Shown: positions 14,823 to 22,335, numbered from the stretch's first letter. The stretch: DNA of 26,600 nucleotides from JAIFWN01 sp049304015 (GCA_049304015.1 JBAQNS010000001.1:1-26600), one strand, 5' to 3'. Notes: a model not told the origin generated them from the letters alone. Numbers and translations: made by a program.

Positions 14823-16040
14823 ATGGCAGATAAAAATCTAGACGTTTTGGAGAAAATAATCGGAGTTGCTAAAAGCAGAGGTTTTGTTTATCCAGGCTCA
14901 CTTATCTACGGAGGCTTGGCTGGAAGCTTTGATTTTGGACCACTTGGTTTGAGGCTCAAAGAAAACATCACTAAGCTTTGGTGGCAGATGTTTATGAATG
15001 ATAGAGAGGATATGTATGGGTTAGATAGCTCTATCATTATGAATCCAAAGGTTTGGGAAGCGTCTGGTCATGTCGCCGGCTTCACTGACCCACTCGAGAG
15101 TGGTGAACAATTCAATGTGATGTTCAAAACAAAAGTTGGTGCAGGGGAAAATGTCATAGAGAGTTACCTCAGACCAGAAACTGCTCAAGGTATGTTCGTG
15201 AATTTTAAAAATATTATTGACTCATTCCATCCAAAGCTTCCATTTGGTTTGGCTCAAATAGGTAAAGCTTTTAGAAACGAAATCGCTCCCAGAGAATGGC
15301 TTTTTAGAAAGAGAGAATTTGAACAGATGGAAGTAGAGTATTTTGTGAAGAAAGAAGAATGGGAGAAACATTTTGAAAACTGGAGACAAATAATGCAAAA
15401 CTTTGCCAAGGCTTTGGGTCTAAATAAAGTTCATGAGCTTGAAGTGAAGGAGCCTGCGCATTATTCCAAGCGCACTATAGATTTTGAGTTTGATTATCCA
15501 TTTGGTCGTAGAGAACTTTGGGGATTGGCTTATAGAACAGATTTTGATCTACAAGCACACACCACCACAAGTGGAGTTGATTTAACTTATTTTGATGAAG
15601 AGAACGGCGAGAGATTTATCCCTCATGTCATAGAACCGTCGCTCGGTGTAGACAGAACTATGCTTGCGGTACTTATTTCTGCATATACAGAAGATGAACT
15701 CGGGGGAGAGACAAGGAACTATTTCAAATTTCCCAAGGAGATTGCTCCTATTCGTGCAGCCGTCTTTCCACTCCTTAAAAATAAACCAGAGCTCGTGGCC
15801 AAGGCCAGAGAAGTCTATACGACGCTCAAAAAAGAAATTCCCAATGTGGTTTTTGATGACAACGGCAATATAGGCAAGAGATACAGAAGACAAGATGAGA
15901 TAGGTACACCATTTTGCATCACCATCGACTTTGATACCCTTGGAGAAAATAAAGAATTATTGGACACAGTAACTCTCAGAGACAGAGATACAGGTGAACA
16001 AAAACGAGTGGCTATAAAAGATTTGAAGGATTCTATTTGA
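14823..16040 (+). CDS. glyS: Glycyl-tRNA synthetase (alpha2 type, class II)
   Basis: A 405-aa class II synthetase. The start LEKIIGVAKSRGFVYPGSLI with FDFGPLG is typical of dimeric GlyRS. Motif 2 is IGKAFRNEIAPREWLFRKRE followed by FEQMEVEYF. Motif 3 is IPHVIEPSLGVDRTMLAVL. The C-terminal anticodon-binding domain runs about 300-400 (APIRAAVFPLLKNK; GNIGKRYRRQDEIGTPFCIT). It charges tRNA-Gly. It is shorter than the roughly 460-aa homologues because of shorter inserts between motifs. A possible -10, TAAGAT (14810-14815), sits 7 nt before the ATG. Confidence 0.95.
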   Translation: MADKNLDVLEKIIGVAKSRGFVYPGSLIYGGLAGSFDFGPLGLRLKENITKLWWQMFMNDREDMYGLDSSIIMNPKVWEASGHVAGFTDPLESGEQFNVMFKTKVGAGENVIESYLRPETAQGMFVNFKNIIDSFHPKLPFGLAQIGKAFRNEIAPREWLFRKREFEQMEVEYFVKKEEWEKHFENWRQIMQNFAKALGLNKVHELEVKEPAHYSKRTIDFEFDYPFGRRELWGLAYRTDFDLQAHTTTSGVDLTYFDEENGERFIPHVIEPSLGVDRTMLAVLISAYTEDELGGETRNYFKFPKEIAPIRAAVFPLLKNKPELVAKAREVYTTLKKEIPNVVFDDNGNIGKRYRRQDEIGTPFCITIDFDTLGENKELLDTVTLRDRDTGEQKRVAIKDLKDSI

Positions 16041-16090
16041 CTTAAATATTAATAAGAGTAGGTTTGTTTTAGACAATTCATGGAGGTTTG
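16037..16090 (+). promoter_or_regulatory. Promoter and SD site for the small gene at 16091
   Basis: TTGACT (16037-16042) overlaps the glyS stop; with a 16-nt spacer comes TAGGTT (16059-16064). GGAGG (16082-16086) lies 4 nt before the ATG at 16091. CATGGAGG-N4-start is the same arrangement as at 3782-3794. Confidence 0.5.
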
Positions 16091-16297
16091 ATGTCAAAGA
16101 CAAAGGTCGAACCGAAGGGCGAGCTCGATTTTCTTTTAGACGAGGTTTATCGTTGCAATGCAGAAAACCTCGCTCTCATCCAGATGACTACCAGGGGACC
16201 CCTTAGTGCTGGCCAACTGAGAGTGATGGAGATCAACAAAGATGCTTTACCTCGTTTGAAAGCAAGAATTGATGAACTAGGGTCACGCCAGCCGTGA
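16091..16297 (+). CDS. Hypothetical protein, 68 aa (cassette orphan)
   Basis: The ATG at 16091 is preferred to the TTG at 16088 because GGAGG is 4 nt before the ATG. The protein MSKTKVEPKGELDFLLDEVY continues with CNAENLALIQMTTRGPLSAG and a helical VMEINKDALPRLKARIDEL. It is soluble, mostly helical and has one Cys; no family is recognised. Like the 526-849 orphan it is a stand-alone unit with -35/-10, SD site and a terminator overlapping the stop codon, and its codons look richer in G+C than those of glyS and the M16 gene on either side. Confidence 0.6.
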   Translation: MSKTKVEPKGELDFLLDEVYRCNAENLALIQMTTRGPLSAGQLRVMEINKDALPRLKARIDELGSRQP

Positions 16298-16304
16298 CCT
16301 TTTT
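16281..16304 (+). terminator. Terminator overlapping the stop of the 16091 gene
   Basis: GGTCACG (16281-16287), loop CCAGC, CGTGACC (16293-16299), then a T-run. The TGA stop (16295-16297) is within the 3' arm. Confidence 0.88.
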
Positions 16305-16320
16305 CTTTTATATATTTTCT

Positions 16321-16336
16321 TGCTACACTTCTTCGC
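16321..16336 (+). promoter_or_regulatory. Extended -10 box, predicted leaderless start of M16 gene
   Basis: TG (16321-16322), C plus the hexamer TACACT (16324-16329), then 7 nt to the ATG at 16337. No SD site. Confidence 0.5.
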
Positions 16337-17605
16337 ATGCAATACACAAAGACAACACTAAAAAATGGTTTAAGAGTTATCACTGTGCCGACTAAAGGTA
16401 ATCCTTCAGTGACAGTGATGGTTATGGTAGAAGCAGGTTCAAATTATGAGACCAAAGAACAAAATGGCCTCTCTCACTTCCTTGAACATATGTGTTTCAA
16501 AGGAACTACGAAGAGACCAACGATTTTAGATATTTCTCTAGAGTTCGATAATATTGGAGCATATAACAATGCCTTTACTTCCAATGAATACACTGGCTAT
16601 TATGCCAAGGCTGAAAAGAGACATTTCACCAAACTATTGGATATTATTTCAGACATGTACCTTGATCCTCTTTTCAAAAAAGAAGATATAGAAAAAGAGC
16701 GGGGAGTTATCCTACAGGAAATTAGTATGAATGAAGATAAACCAGACAGACAAGTTTGGTGGGCTTTGTACAAACTCATGTATGGTGAGACACCAGAAGG
16801 TAGGCCAGTCATAGGACCAAAAGAAAATATTAAAAAATTTACCAGAGAAGATTTTATTAATTATAGAAAGAAGCACTATGTTGCGGAAGGGACAATTGTT
16901 GTTGTCTCTGGAGATGTTAACCCAAAACTAGTAGAAAAATCAGTAGAGAAATATTTCTCCAATATTTCTACAGCCAAAAAAGCAAAGAAAGGAAAGATAA
17001 AAGAAGCACAGAAAACTCCCGCCATTTTGATTAAGGAGAAGGATACTGACCAAATACATATGGCTATTGCATTTAGAAGCTATAAAGTTAATGACAAAAG
17101 GACTCCAACACTAGCTGTGCTTGCGCAGGTACTTGGAGGAGGTTTCTCATCAAGACTTTATAGGAAAATTAGAACAGAAATGGGCGCTTGTTACTACATA
17201 ATAAGCTTCAATGACCCTTTTACTGATCATGGTATGGCGGGTATAGTCACAGGAATAGAAAAAAGCAGAATCAATGAAGTTATCAAAGCTATTCTCAATG
17301 AATTTAAACTTTTGACTACAGAAACTATTTCAGAAAAGGAACTTCAAAAAACCAAGGACTATATGATTGGTCATCTTTATATGGGCTTGGAGACTACGGA
17401 TTCATTAGCAACCTTTTATGCCACAGAAGAAGCCACAGCAGGTAAGGTGAAGACATTAAAGGAAATGGAAAATGAAATAAGGAAAGTCACGGTCAAAGAT
17501 ATACAAAAAGTTGCTAAAGAATTATTCAAGAACGAAACATTAAATTTGGCTGTTGTGGGTAAGGGTTTAGATAAGAAATCACTTCAAAAAATCCTCAAAA
17601 TCTAA
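16337..17605 (+). CDS. M16-family zinc metallopeptidase (processing-peptidase-like)
   Basis: A 422-aa insulinase/pitrilysin-family protein. The inverted zinc motif HxxEH is intact (H47, E50, H51 in LSHFLEHMCFKGT), and the downstream acidic ligand region is present in ERGVILQEISMNEDKP (about residues 120-135). The second half has the M16 C-terminal domain with GGGFSSRLYRKIRTEMGACY (about 262-281). The size matches the single-chain, mitochondrial-processing-peptidase-like bacterial type. No signal peptide is seen, so it is likely cytoplasmic. It lies 39 nt after the 16091 orphan and has its own -10 box. Confidence 0.93.
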   Translation: MQYTKTTLKNGLRVITVPTKGNPSVTVMVMVEAGSNYETKEQNGLSHFLEHMCFKGTTKRPTILDISLEFDNIGAYNNAFTSNEYTGYYAKAEKRHFTKLLDIISDMYLDPLFKKEDIEKERGVILQEISMNEDKPDRQVWWALYKLMYGETPEGRPVIGPKENIKKFTREDFINYRKKHYVAEGTIVVVSGDVNPKLVEKSVEKYFSNISTAKKAKKGKIKEAQKTPAILIKEKDTDQIHMAIAFRSYKVNDKRTPTLAVLAQVLGGGFSSRLYRKIRTEMGACYYIISFNDPFTDHGMAGIVTGIEKSRINEVIKAILNEFKLLTTETISEKELQKTKDYMIGHLYMGLETTDSLATFYATEEATAGKVKTLKEMENEIRKVTVKDIQKVAKELFKNETLNLAVVGKGLDKKSLQKILKI

Positions 17606-17638
17606 ATTTGTGCTAGGTTTTTCAAGAGGCTTTTAGGG

Positions 17639-17653
17639 TGTTATGATGGTCGT
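17639..17653 (+). promoter_or_regulatory. Extended -10 box, predicted leaderless start of AI-2E-type gene
   Basis: TG (17639-17640), T, TATGAT (17642-17647), then 6 nt to the ATG at 17654. A weak -35 (TTTTCA) lies 17 nt upstream of the hexamer. Confidence 0.5.
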
Positions 17654-18736
17654 ATGCCTGACCATATACATAAGCAAGAGACAGAATTGTCCATAACTAC
17701 AGGAAGCTGGGTTAGAGGAGTTTTGGTTATTGTCGCCTTTATCGCTTTGTTTTTGATTAAAGACCTCCTTTTGATATTTTTGACTTCTATAGTCATCGCT
17801 TCTGCGATTGAACCTGTAGCAGCCTGGGCCAAGAGAAGGAGGATCCCTAGAGTACCTACAATTCTTGTTATTTATGTTTCTACTGCCATTATTTTCGCAG
17901 GAATGTTTTATTTCCTTTTCCTTCCACTACTCGGAGAACTTTCTGGATTTATAAAATCTTTCCCAGAATATTCTAATACTTTGGCCAATGACCCAATGTT
18001 CCTAAACGCGTTTGGGACATCCAGTCTCTTTAGTAATGTGGCGAACAGTATTTCTGTCCCTGATTTAGTTGGACATGTAAACACCTTCGTAGAATCTTTC
18101 TCCAAAGGAGCATTTTCTAGTGCATCATTCATTTTTGGAGGCTTCTTTAGTTTTATAATCATTATTATTCTTTCTTTCTACCTTGCAGTTCAGGAAGATG
18201 GAGTAGGGAAGTTTCTAAAGGTTGTTACTCCATGGAAACAAGAAAAATATATTATGAATTTGTGGAGAAGATCTCAGACTAAGATTGGTCTTTGGATGCA
18301 AGGACAGGTTATACTGGCTGTCATTATCGCCGTACTCGTCTATTTAGGCCTACTTTTGATTGGAGTTGAACATGCTCTGCTCTTAGCCACTGCAGCTGGT
18401 TTACTTGAGATTATCCCTCTGTTTGGACCTATTATTGCAGCTATTCCTGCAGTCCTCATTGCCTTCTCTGGAGGTATGACCCAAGCCTTAGTAGTGGCTG
18501 GATTGTTCTTAATTGTTCACCAATTTGAGAATCAACTCATTTATCCGTTGGTGGTGAAGAAAGTTGTAGGTGTACCTCCGATGGTTTCTATAGTGGCACT
18601 TTTGGTTGGAGGTGCACTTGGAGGATTCCTAGGGATTGTTATCTCTGTGCCTATGGCCACTATTATCATGGAGTACTTTGCAGACCTTGAGGAAGATAAA
18701 AAGATTATGAATGAAGCTTTTGGTAAAATTAACTAA
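17654..18736 (+). CDS. AI-2E family transporter (PerM-like membrane protein)
   Basis: A 360-aa polytopic membrane protein. Helices lie at about 19-55 (double), 65-90, 155-180, 215-240, 245-270 and 275-350, with a soluble insertion between the third and fourth. The conserved AI-2E features are LLLIFLTSIVIASAIEPVAA near the start, GLLEIIPLFGPIIAAIPAVL (about 254-273) and HQFENQLIYPLVV (about 293-305). Family members act as exporters or antiporters for varied small molecules; the substrate is not predictable. It has its own -10 box and is followed by metG 4 nt after its stop, so metG may be co-transcribed. Confidence 0.9.
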   Translation: MPDHIHKQETELSITTGSWVRGVLVIVAFIALFLIKDLLLIFLTSIVIASAIEPVAAWAKRRRIPRVPTILVIYVSTAIIFAGMFYFLFLPLLGELSGFIKSFPEYSNTLANDPMFLNAFGTSSLFSNVANSISVPDLVGHVNTFVESFSKGAFSSASFIFGGFFSFIIIIILSFYLAVQEDGVGKFLKVVTPWKQEKYIMNLWRRSQTKIGLWMQGQVILAVIIAVLVYLGLLLIGVEHALLLATAAGLLEIIPLFGPIIAAIPAVLIAFSGGMTQALVVAGLFLIVHQFENQLIYPLVVKKVVGVPPMVSIVALLVGGALGGFLGIVISVPMATIIMEYFADLEEDKKIMNEAFGKIN

Positions 18737-18740
18737 CGGG

Positions 18741-20180
18741 ATGAGTGAAAATAAAAATTTCTACATAACTACGACTCTGCCGTATGTGAACGCGGACCCA
18801 CATATTGGTTTTGCCATGGAGATTATTCGTGCTGATGTTGTGGCTAGATGGAAGAAACTTTTAGGTCATGAAGTATTTTTTAATACAGGCACAGATGAAC
18901 ACGGTCAAAAGATTTATGAAAAGGCCGCCGAGGCTGGTGCGGATACTCAAAAATATGTTGATGGCTTCGCAGAAAGTTTTAAAAAACTAATTCCTTTGCT
19001 TAATATTAGTTCTGATGTGCATTTTATCAGGACAACAGATGAGCATCATACAAAGTCGGCTCAAGAATTTTGGAAGAAGTGTGAGTCAAATGGAGATATT
19101 TATAAAAAGAATTACACGATTAAATATTGTGTCGGTTGCGAGCTTGAGAAAACTGATTCAGAGATAGAGAATGGACATTGTATTATTCATCCGCACCTAG
19201 AACTTGAAGTTAGAGAAGAAGAAAACTATTTTTTTAGATTTTCAAAATATCAAAAAACACTTTTGGATTTATACAAAAATAATCCAAACTTTGTAGTGCC
19301 GGACTTTAGATTTAATGAGATAAAGTCTTTTGTAGAAAGGGGACTCGAAGATTTTTCCATCTCTCGTCTGAAGTCCAAGATGAGTTGGGGTGTGCCTGTA
19401 CCTGGAGACGAAGAACATGTGATGTATGTTTGGTTTGATGCTTTGGTGAACTACGTCTCAACTCTTGGTTGGCCAGAAGATGAAGAAACATTTAATAAAT
19501 TTTGGAAAGAAGGTAACCCAACTCAATATGCAGGCAAGGATAACCTTCGTCAGCAGAGTGCTATGTGGCAGGCGATGCTCCTCTCTGCGGGCCTACCAAC
19601 TTCTCACCAAATAGTCATAAACGGCTTTATACAAGGCGCTAATGGTCAAAAGATGTCCAAGTCCTTGGGTAATGTTATCAGTCCAACAGAAGTAGTGGAG
19701 AGGTATGGGGCCGAGGCACTGCGCTACTTTGTCTGCAGAGAACTTTCTACCTTCGAGGATTCAGATTTCACTTGGGAAAGATTTAATGAAGCGTATAATG
19801 CTGGTCTTGCGAATGGGATAGGGAATCTAACTTCCAGGATTTTAACCATGTCTGAGAAACATTTAGACACTCCAATTGTTCAACACTCGGTGTTGAACAT
19901 TGATGACGAATTAGAAAAATTTGAAATAGCTAAAGCAATGAACATTATTTGGGAAATGATTGGAGAATTGGATAAAAAGATACAAGGAACAGAACCATTT
20001 AAATTAGTGAAAACAGATCCGGATAAAGCCAAAGAAATAATTTCTGAATTAGTTAGTGGTCTAGGTGGTGTAGCAGATGCTCTTACATCATTTATGCCAG
20101 AGACAGCAGAGAAAATAAAAATTGCTATTAAGGAAAATAAAAAGCCAACTGAGCCTTTATTTCTTCGCAAAGATGCCTAA
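18741..20180 (+). CDS. metG: Methionyl-tRNA synthetase
   Basis: The ATG at 18741 is chosen because the family begins MSENKNFYITTTLPYVN; an upstream in-frame ATG at 18711 would overlap the transporter. In this 479-aa protein the HIGH-equivalent is HIGF (21-24), one zinc knuckle has CVGCELEKTDSE with later CIIHPH ligands (about 127-155), and KMSKS is at 304-308. The anticodon-binding helical domain starts about 350. It charges tRNA-Met. A 23-nt palindrome encoding QHSVL (381-385) sits in the linker between catalytic and anticodon domains. No C-terminal tRNA-binding (EMAP-like) extension is present. Its stop overlaps the tatD start by 8 nt. Confidence 0.96.
   Translation: MSENKNFYITTTLPYVNADPHIGFAMEIIRADVVARWKKLLGHEVFFNTGTDEHGQKIYEKAAEAGADTQKYVDGFAESFKKLIPLLNISSDVHFIRTTDEHHTKSAQEFWKKCESNGDIYKKNYTIKYCVGCELEKTDSEIENGHCIIHPHLELEVREEENYFFRFSKYQKTLLDLYKNNPNFVVPDFRFNEIKSFVERGLEDFSISRLKSKMSWGVPVPGDEEHVMYVWFDALVNYVSTLGWPEDEETFNKFWKEGNPTQYAGKDNLRQQSAMWQAMLLSAGLPTSHQIVINGFIQGANGQKMSKSLGNVISPTEVVERYGAEALRYFVCRELSTFEDSDFTWERFNEAYNAGLANGIGNLTSRILTMSEKHLDTPIVQHSVLNIDDELEKFEIAKAMNIIWEMIGELDKKIQGTEPFKLVKTDPDKAKEIISELVSGLGGVADALTSFMPETAEKIKIAIKENKKPTEPLFLRKDA
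19877..19899. repeat. Intragenic palindrome, copy 2 (in metG)
   Basis: A perfect 10-bp stem with loop TCG: TGTTCAACAC (19877-19886) and GTGTTGAACA (19890-19899). It shares the 16-nt core TCAACACTCGGTGTTG with the ileS copy at the same reading phase (QHSVL), while the outer stem bases differ in a paired way. Confidence 0.85.
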
Positions 20181-20955
20181 GTATTTTGATATTCATTCTC
20201 ATTTAAATTTTCATGAGTTTGACTCAGATCGTGAGGCTGTGATGGAGCGTTTGGTTCTCAGTGAGACAAGCACGATAGTGGTGGGAACAGATTTTGAATC
20301 TTCTAAATGGGCTGTAGAGATTGCAGAGAAATACGAAAATATTTATGCCTGCATTGGTGTGCACCCCGTAGATGATCCAACAAGAATCTTTGATAAAAAA
20401 TTATTTAGTGGTTTAATCAAACATCCAAAGGTTGTGGCAGTAGGGGAATGTGGCCTAGACTTTTTTCATAGTAAAAAGGAAATAGATTTTGAAAGGCAGA
20501 AAAAAGAATTTTTGAAACATATAGAATTTGCTCTAGAATATGATAAGCCAATCATGGTTCATTCTCGTGATGCTTATTTGGAATTATTGGAAATACTTGA
20601 ACCTTTAAAAAGAGAACATGGAGAAAAGCTTCGAGGAGACATACACTTCTTCGCTGGCAGTTTGGAGATAGCCAAAAGGTTTTGGGATATAGGCTTCACC
20701 ACTTCTTTCACTGGAGTCATAACTTTTGCTCGCAATTATGATGAAGTTATAAAAAATGCACCATTAGATATGATTATGTCTGAGACAGACGCGCCCTTTG
20801 TGGCTCCAGCGCCCTATAGAGGCAAGAGAAATGAGCCAAGCTTTGTTCAGGAAGTGGTCAAAAAGATAGCCGAAATCCGCGGAGAAGACCTTGAAACGGT
20901 CCAGAAAGCCCTAGTAGAAAATGCTTGTAGAGCCTTTAGAATCGTGGTAAAGTAG
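20173..20955 (+). CDS. tatD: TatD-family metal-dependent DNase
   Basis: The ATG at 20173 is chosen because MPKYFDIHSHLNFHEFDSD is the usual TatD start; longer in-frame starts lie within metG. The 260-aa TIM-barrel hydrolase has the metal ligands: HSH (about residues 8-10), GECGLDF with the bridging Glu (about 94), MVHSRDA (about 131), the HFFAGS region (about 158) and SETDAPF (about 206). TatD enzymes act as 3'-5' exonucleases or endonucleases on DNA with two metal ions. It is translationally coupled to metG by an 8-nt overlap; the metG-tatD pairing is common in bacteria. Confidence 0.95.
   Translation: MPKYFDIHSHLNFHEFDSDREAVMERLVLSETSTIVVGTDFESSKWAVEIAEKYENIYACIGVHPVDDPTRIFDKKLFSGLIKHPKVVAVGECGLDFFHSKKEIDFERQKKEFLKHIEFALEYDKPIMVHSRDAYLELLEILEPLKREHGEKLRGDIHFFAGSLEIAKRFWDIGFTTSFTGVITFARNYDEVIKNAPLDMIMSETDAPFVAPAPYRGKRNEPSFVQEVVKKIAEIRGEDLETVQKALVENACRAFRIVVK
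20945..20953 (+). promoter_or_regulatory. Extended -10 box for the rpsF operon
   Basis: TG (20945-20946), G, TAAAGT (20948-20953), overlapping the tatD stop. TTGTAG (20925-20930) could serve as -35 with a 17-nt spacer. The predicted start (about 20960) is the first base pair of the leader stem. Confidence 0.45.
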
Positions 20956-20958
20956 CCG

Positions 20959-21000
20959 AACCTCTTCTGTACCCCGTTGTTTAGCTCCGGGGCTGAGGTT
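20959..21000 (+). ncRNA. Structured rpsF leader (candidate S6:S18-type autoregulatory RNA)
   Basis: Outer stem AACCTC (20959-20964) with GAGGTT (20995-21000); inner stem CCCCG (20972-20976) with CGGGG (20988-20992); asymmetric internal loop (TTCTGTA against CT) and an 11-nt apical loop. No T-run follows, so it is not a terminator. rpsF operons in other bacteria carry a leader motif bound by the S6:S18 complex. The position fits, but the exact consensus could not be confirmed by eye. Confidence 0.45.
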
Positions 21001-21023
21001 TATAAGTTAATTAATAAAAACCC

Positions 21024-21518
21024 GTGTCCACTACAGAAGACCACAAGGATGCCGAAGTTACACAAGTGTACGAACTAGGATACCTAGTTTTACCTAGCGT
21101 GACCGAAGACAATATCCCTAAAGTGGTCTCAAATCTTGTTTCTATTGTTGAAAAATCAGGCGGTAAGCCATTAGACTCCGAAGATCCATATTTGGAAGAC
21201 CTCGCATATGCGATGTCCAAGACTATTGGTGCAAGGAAGTATGTGGTGAATGACGCTTATGTTGGTTGGATGAAGTTTGAAATCGCTTCAAGTGAAGTAG
21301 AACAAATTAAAATCGCTGTAGAGAAAGTAGAAGAAATCCTTCGAACTCTACTTATAAAAGTTCCTAGAGAGACAACCTTTACCTTTGCTGCAGCGAGAAA
21401 GGCTCGTGCAGAAAAGGAGCTTGCTCTAGAGAATCCTATAGTTGAAGTTCAAGAGGAAGCTCTTGAGGCTATAGAGAAACCAGCTGAAGAAGTTGTTGTA
21501 GAGGATGTGGTAGTATAA
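21024..21518 (+). CDS. rpsF: 30S ribosomal protein bS6
   Basis: GTG start at 21024; the 164-aa product starts MSTTEDHKDAEVTQVYELGY. The bS6 fold spans about 12-125: YELGYLVLPSVTEDNIPKVV, LAYAMSKTIGARKYVVNDAY and MKFEIASSEVEQIKIAVEKV. An acidic, low-complexity tail of about 35 residues (VQEEALEAIEKPAEEVVVED) follows, longer than the E. coli tail. It binds bS18 in the platform of the 30S subunit. It is first in the order rpsF-ssb-rpsR, preceded by a structured leader. No SD site precedes the GTG. Confidence 0.95.
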   Translation: MSTTEDHKDAEVTQVYELGYLVLPSVTEDNIPKVVSNLVSIVEKSGGKPLDSEDPYLEDLAYAMSKTIGARKYVVNDAYVGWMKFEIASSEVEQIKIAVEKVEEILRTLLIKVPRETTFTFAAARKARAEKELALENPIVEVQEEALEAIEKPAEEVVVEDVVV

Positions 21519-21542
21519 TCGTATTAGATTAACCACACACAA

Positions 21543-21992
21543 ATGTATTACAACAAGGCAATAATCATAGGGAACCTTACTCGAGATCCAGAGCTTAAAT
21601 CTCTACCCTCAGGTATTCAGGTATGCAGTATGTCGCTCGCGACAAATCGTGTTTGGAAGGATAAGAATGGTGCCAAGCAAGAATCAGTTGATTATCATAA
21701 TGTAGTAGTTTTCGGACGACAAGCAGAGACCGCCGCACAGTTCCTTAGAAAGGGTGCGAGCGCCATGGTTGAAGGCCGAATGCAGACTCGTAGTTGGGAC
21801 AGCCCAGACGGCAAGAAGAACTACAGGACAGAGATTGTGGCTGATCGTGTGCAGTTTGGTCCTCGTGCTGGTGGAGCACCCACAAGTGCACCCGCTGCCG
21901 CAGCTCCAAAAGGCGCCGAACAAACTCCTCCTCCAATAGACACCATCGAATATCCAGAAGAAGACATTAACCCAGAAGATATACCTTTCTAA
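21543..21992 (+). CDS. ssb: Single-stranded DNA-binding protein
   Basis: A 149-aa protein with an N-terminal OB-fold (about 1-105): KAIIIGNLTRDPELKSLPSG, SVDYHNVVVFGRQAETAAQF and GRMQTRSWDSPDGKKNYRTE. A short linker, alanine/proline-rich, precedes the acidic tip EDINPEDIPF, the conserved docking tail that recruits repair proteins such as RecO. It coats single-stranded DNA in replication and repair. The central place in rpsF-ssb-rpsR is conserved in bacteria. A TATAAT (21514-21519) overlapping the rpsF stop may add an internal promoter. Confidence 0.97.
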   Translation: MYYNKAIIIGNLTRDPELKSLPSGIQVCSMSLATNRVWKDKNGAKQESVDYHNVVVFGRQAETAAQFLRKGASAMVEGRMQTRSWDSPDGKKNYRTEIVADRVQFGPRAGGAPTSAPAAAAPKGAEQTPPPIDTIEYPEEDINPEDIPF

Positions 21993-22011
21993 AAATTAAA
22001 TTAATAACAAA

Positions 22012-22215
22012 ATGAAAAAGCAGGATTACTTCAAAGAACATCATATAGATTACGTCGACTACAAAGATGTAGATACACTCAAGAAATTTTTGACTCCACA
22101 CGCTCGTATCCAAGCCAAGCGTCGTTCAGGCGTAAGTGCGAAGAGTCAGCGAGCCGTCTCCATGGCCATCAAGCGTGCGAGATTCATGGGATTTCTACCT
22201 TATATAACTAGATAA
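22012..22215 (+). CDS. rpsR: 30S ribosomal protein bS18
   Basis: A 67-aa protein with the bS18 core: the stretch VDYKDVDTLKKFLTPHARIQ, then AKRRSGVSAKSQRAVSMAIK and ARFMGFLPYITR. It is a small basic protein that pairs with bS6 on the 30S platform. No N-terminal zinc Cys set is present. bL9 (rplI), the usual next gene, does not follow; instead a long structured element begins at the stop codon. Confidence 0.96.
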   Translation: MKKQDYFKEHHIDYVDYKDVDTLKKFLTPHARIQAKRRSGVSAKSQRAVSMAIKRARFMGFLPYITR

Positions 22216-22312
22216 CAAAAAGGCAATTTTTTTTGCACGGATAATTTTCTGTTGAAAATTTCCTCGAGCTTGCGCCGTCGCGCTCGCTAGGCACAAAATT
22301 GCCTTTTTTGTT
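22214..22312. repeat. Composite inverted-repeat element, copy A
   Basis: Outer arms AACAAAAAGGCAATTTT (22214-22230) and AAAATTGCCTTTTTTGTT (22295-22312) pair over 17 bp with one extra T, and the 3' arm T-run suits a terminator for rpsR. Between them is a core (22241-22292) with hairpin 1, AATTTTC-TGTT-GAAAATT (22243-22260), and a G+C-rich hairpin 2, CGAGC/GCTCG (22265-22269 with 22282-22286) with an inner GCG/CGC. The core matches copy B. Confidence 0.8.
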
Positions 22313-22323
22313 GTAGAAAAGAG

Positions 22324-22335
22324 TATAATTTTCTT
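22324..22335 (+). promoter_or_regulatory. -10 box, predicted leaderless start of 22336 gene
   Basis: A perfect TATAAT (22324-22329), then 6 nt to the ATG at 22336, 11 nt after element A. No TG extension and no SD site. Confidence 0.5.

Noticed and set aside
18711..18740. metG start at 18711
   Set aside because: It overlaps the transporter gene and adds residues absent from the family; the normal start MSENKNFY is at 18741.
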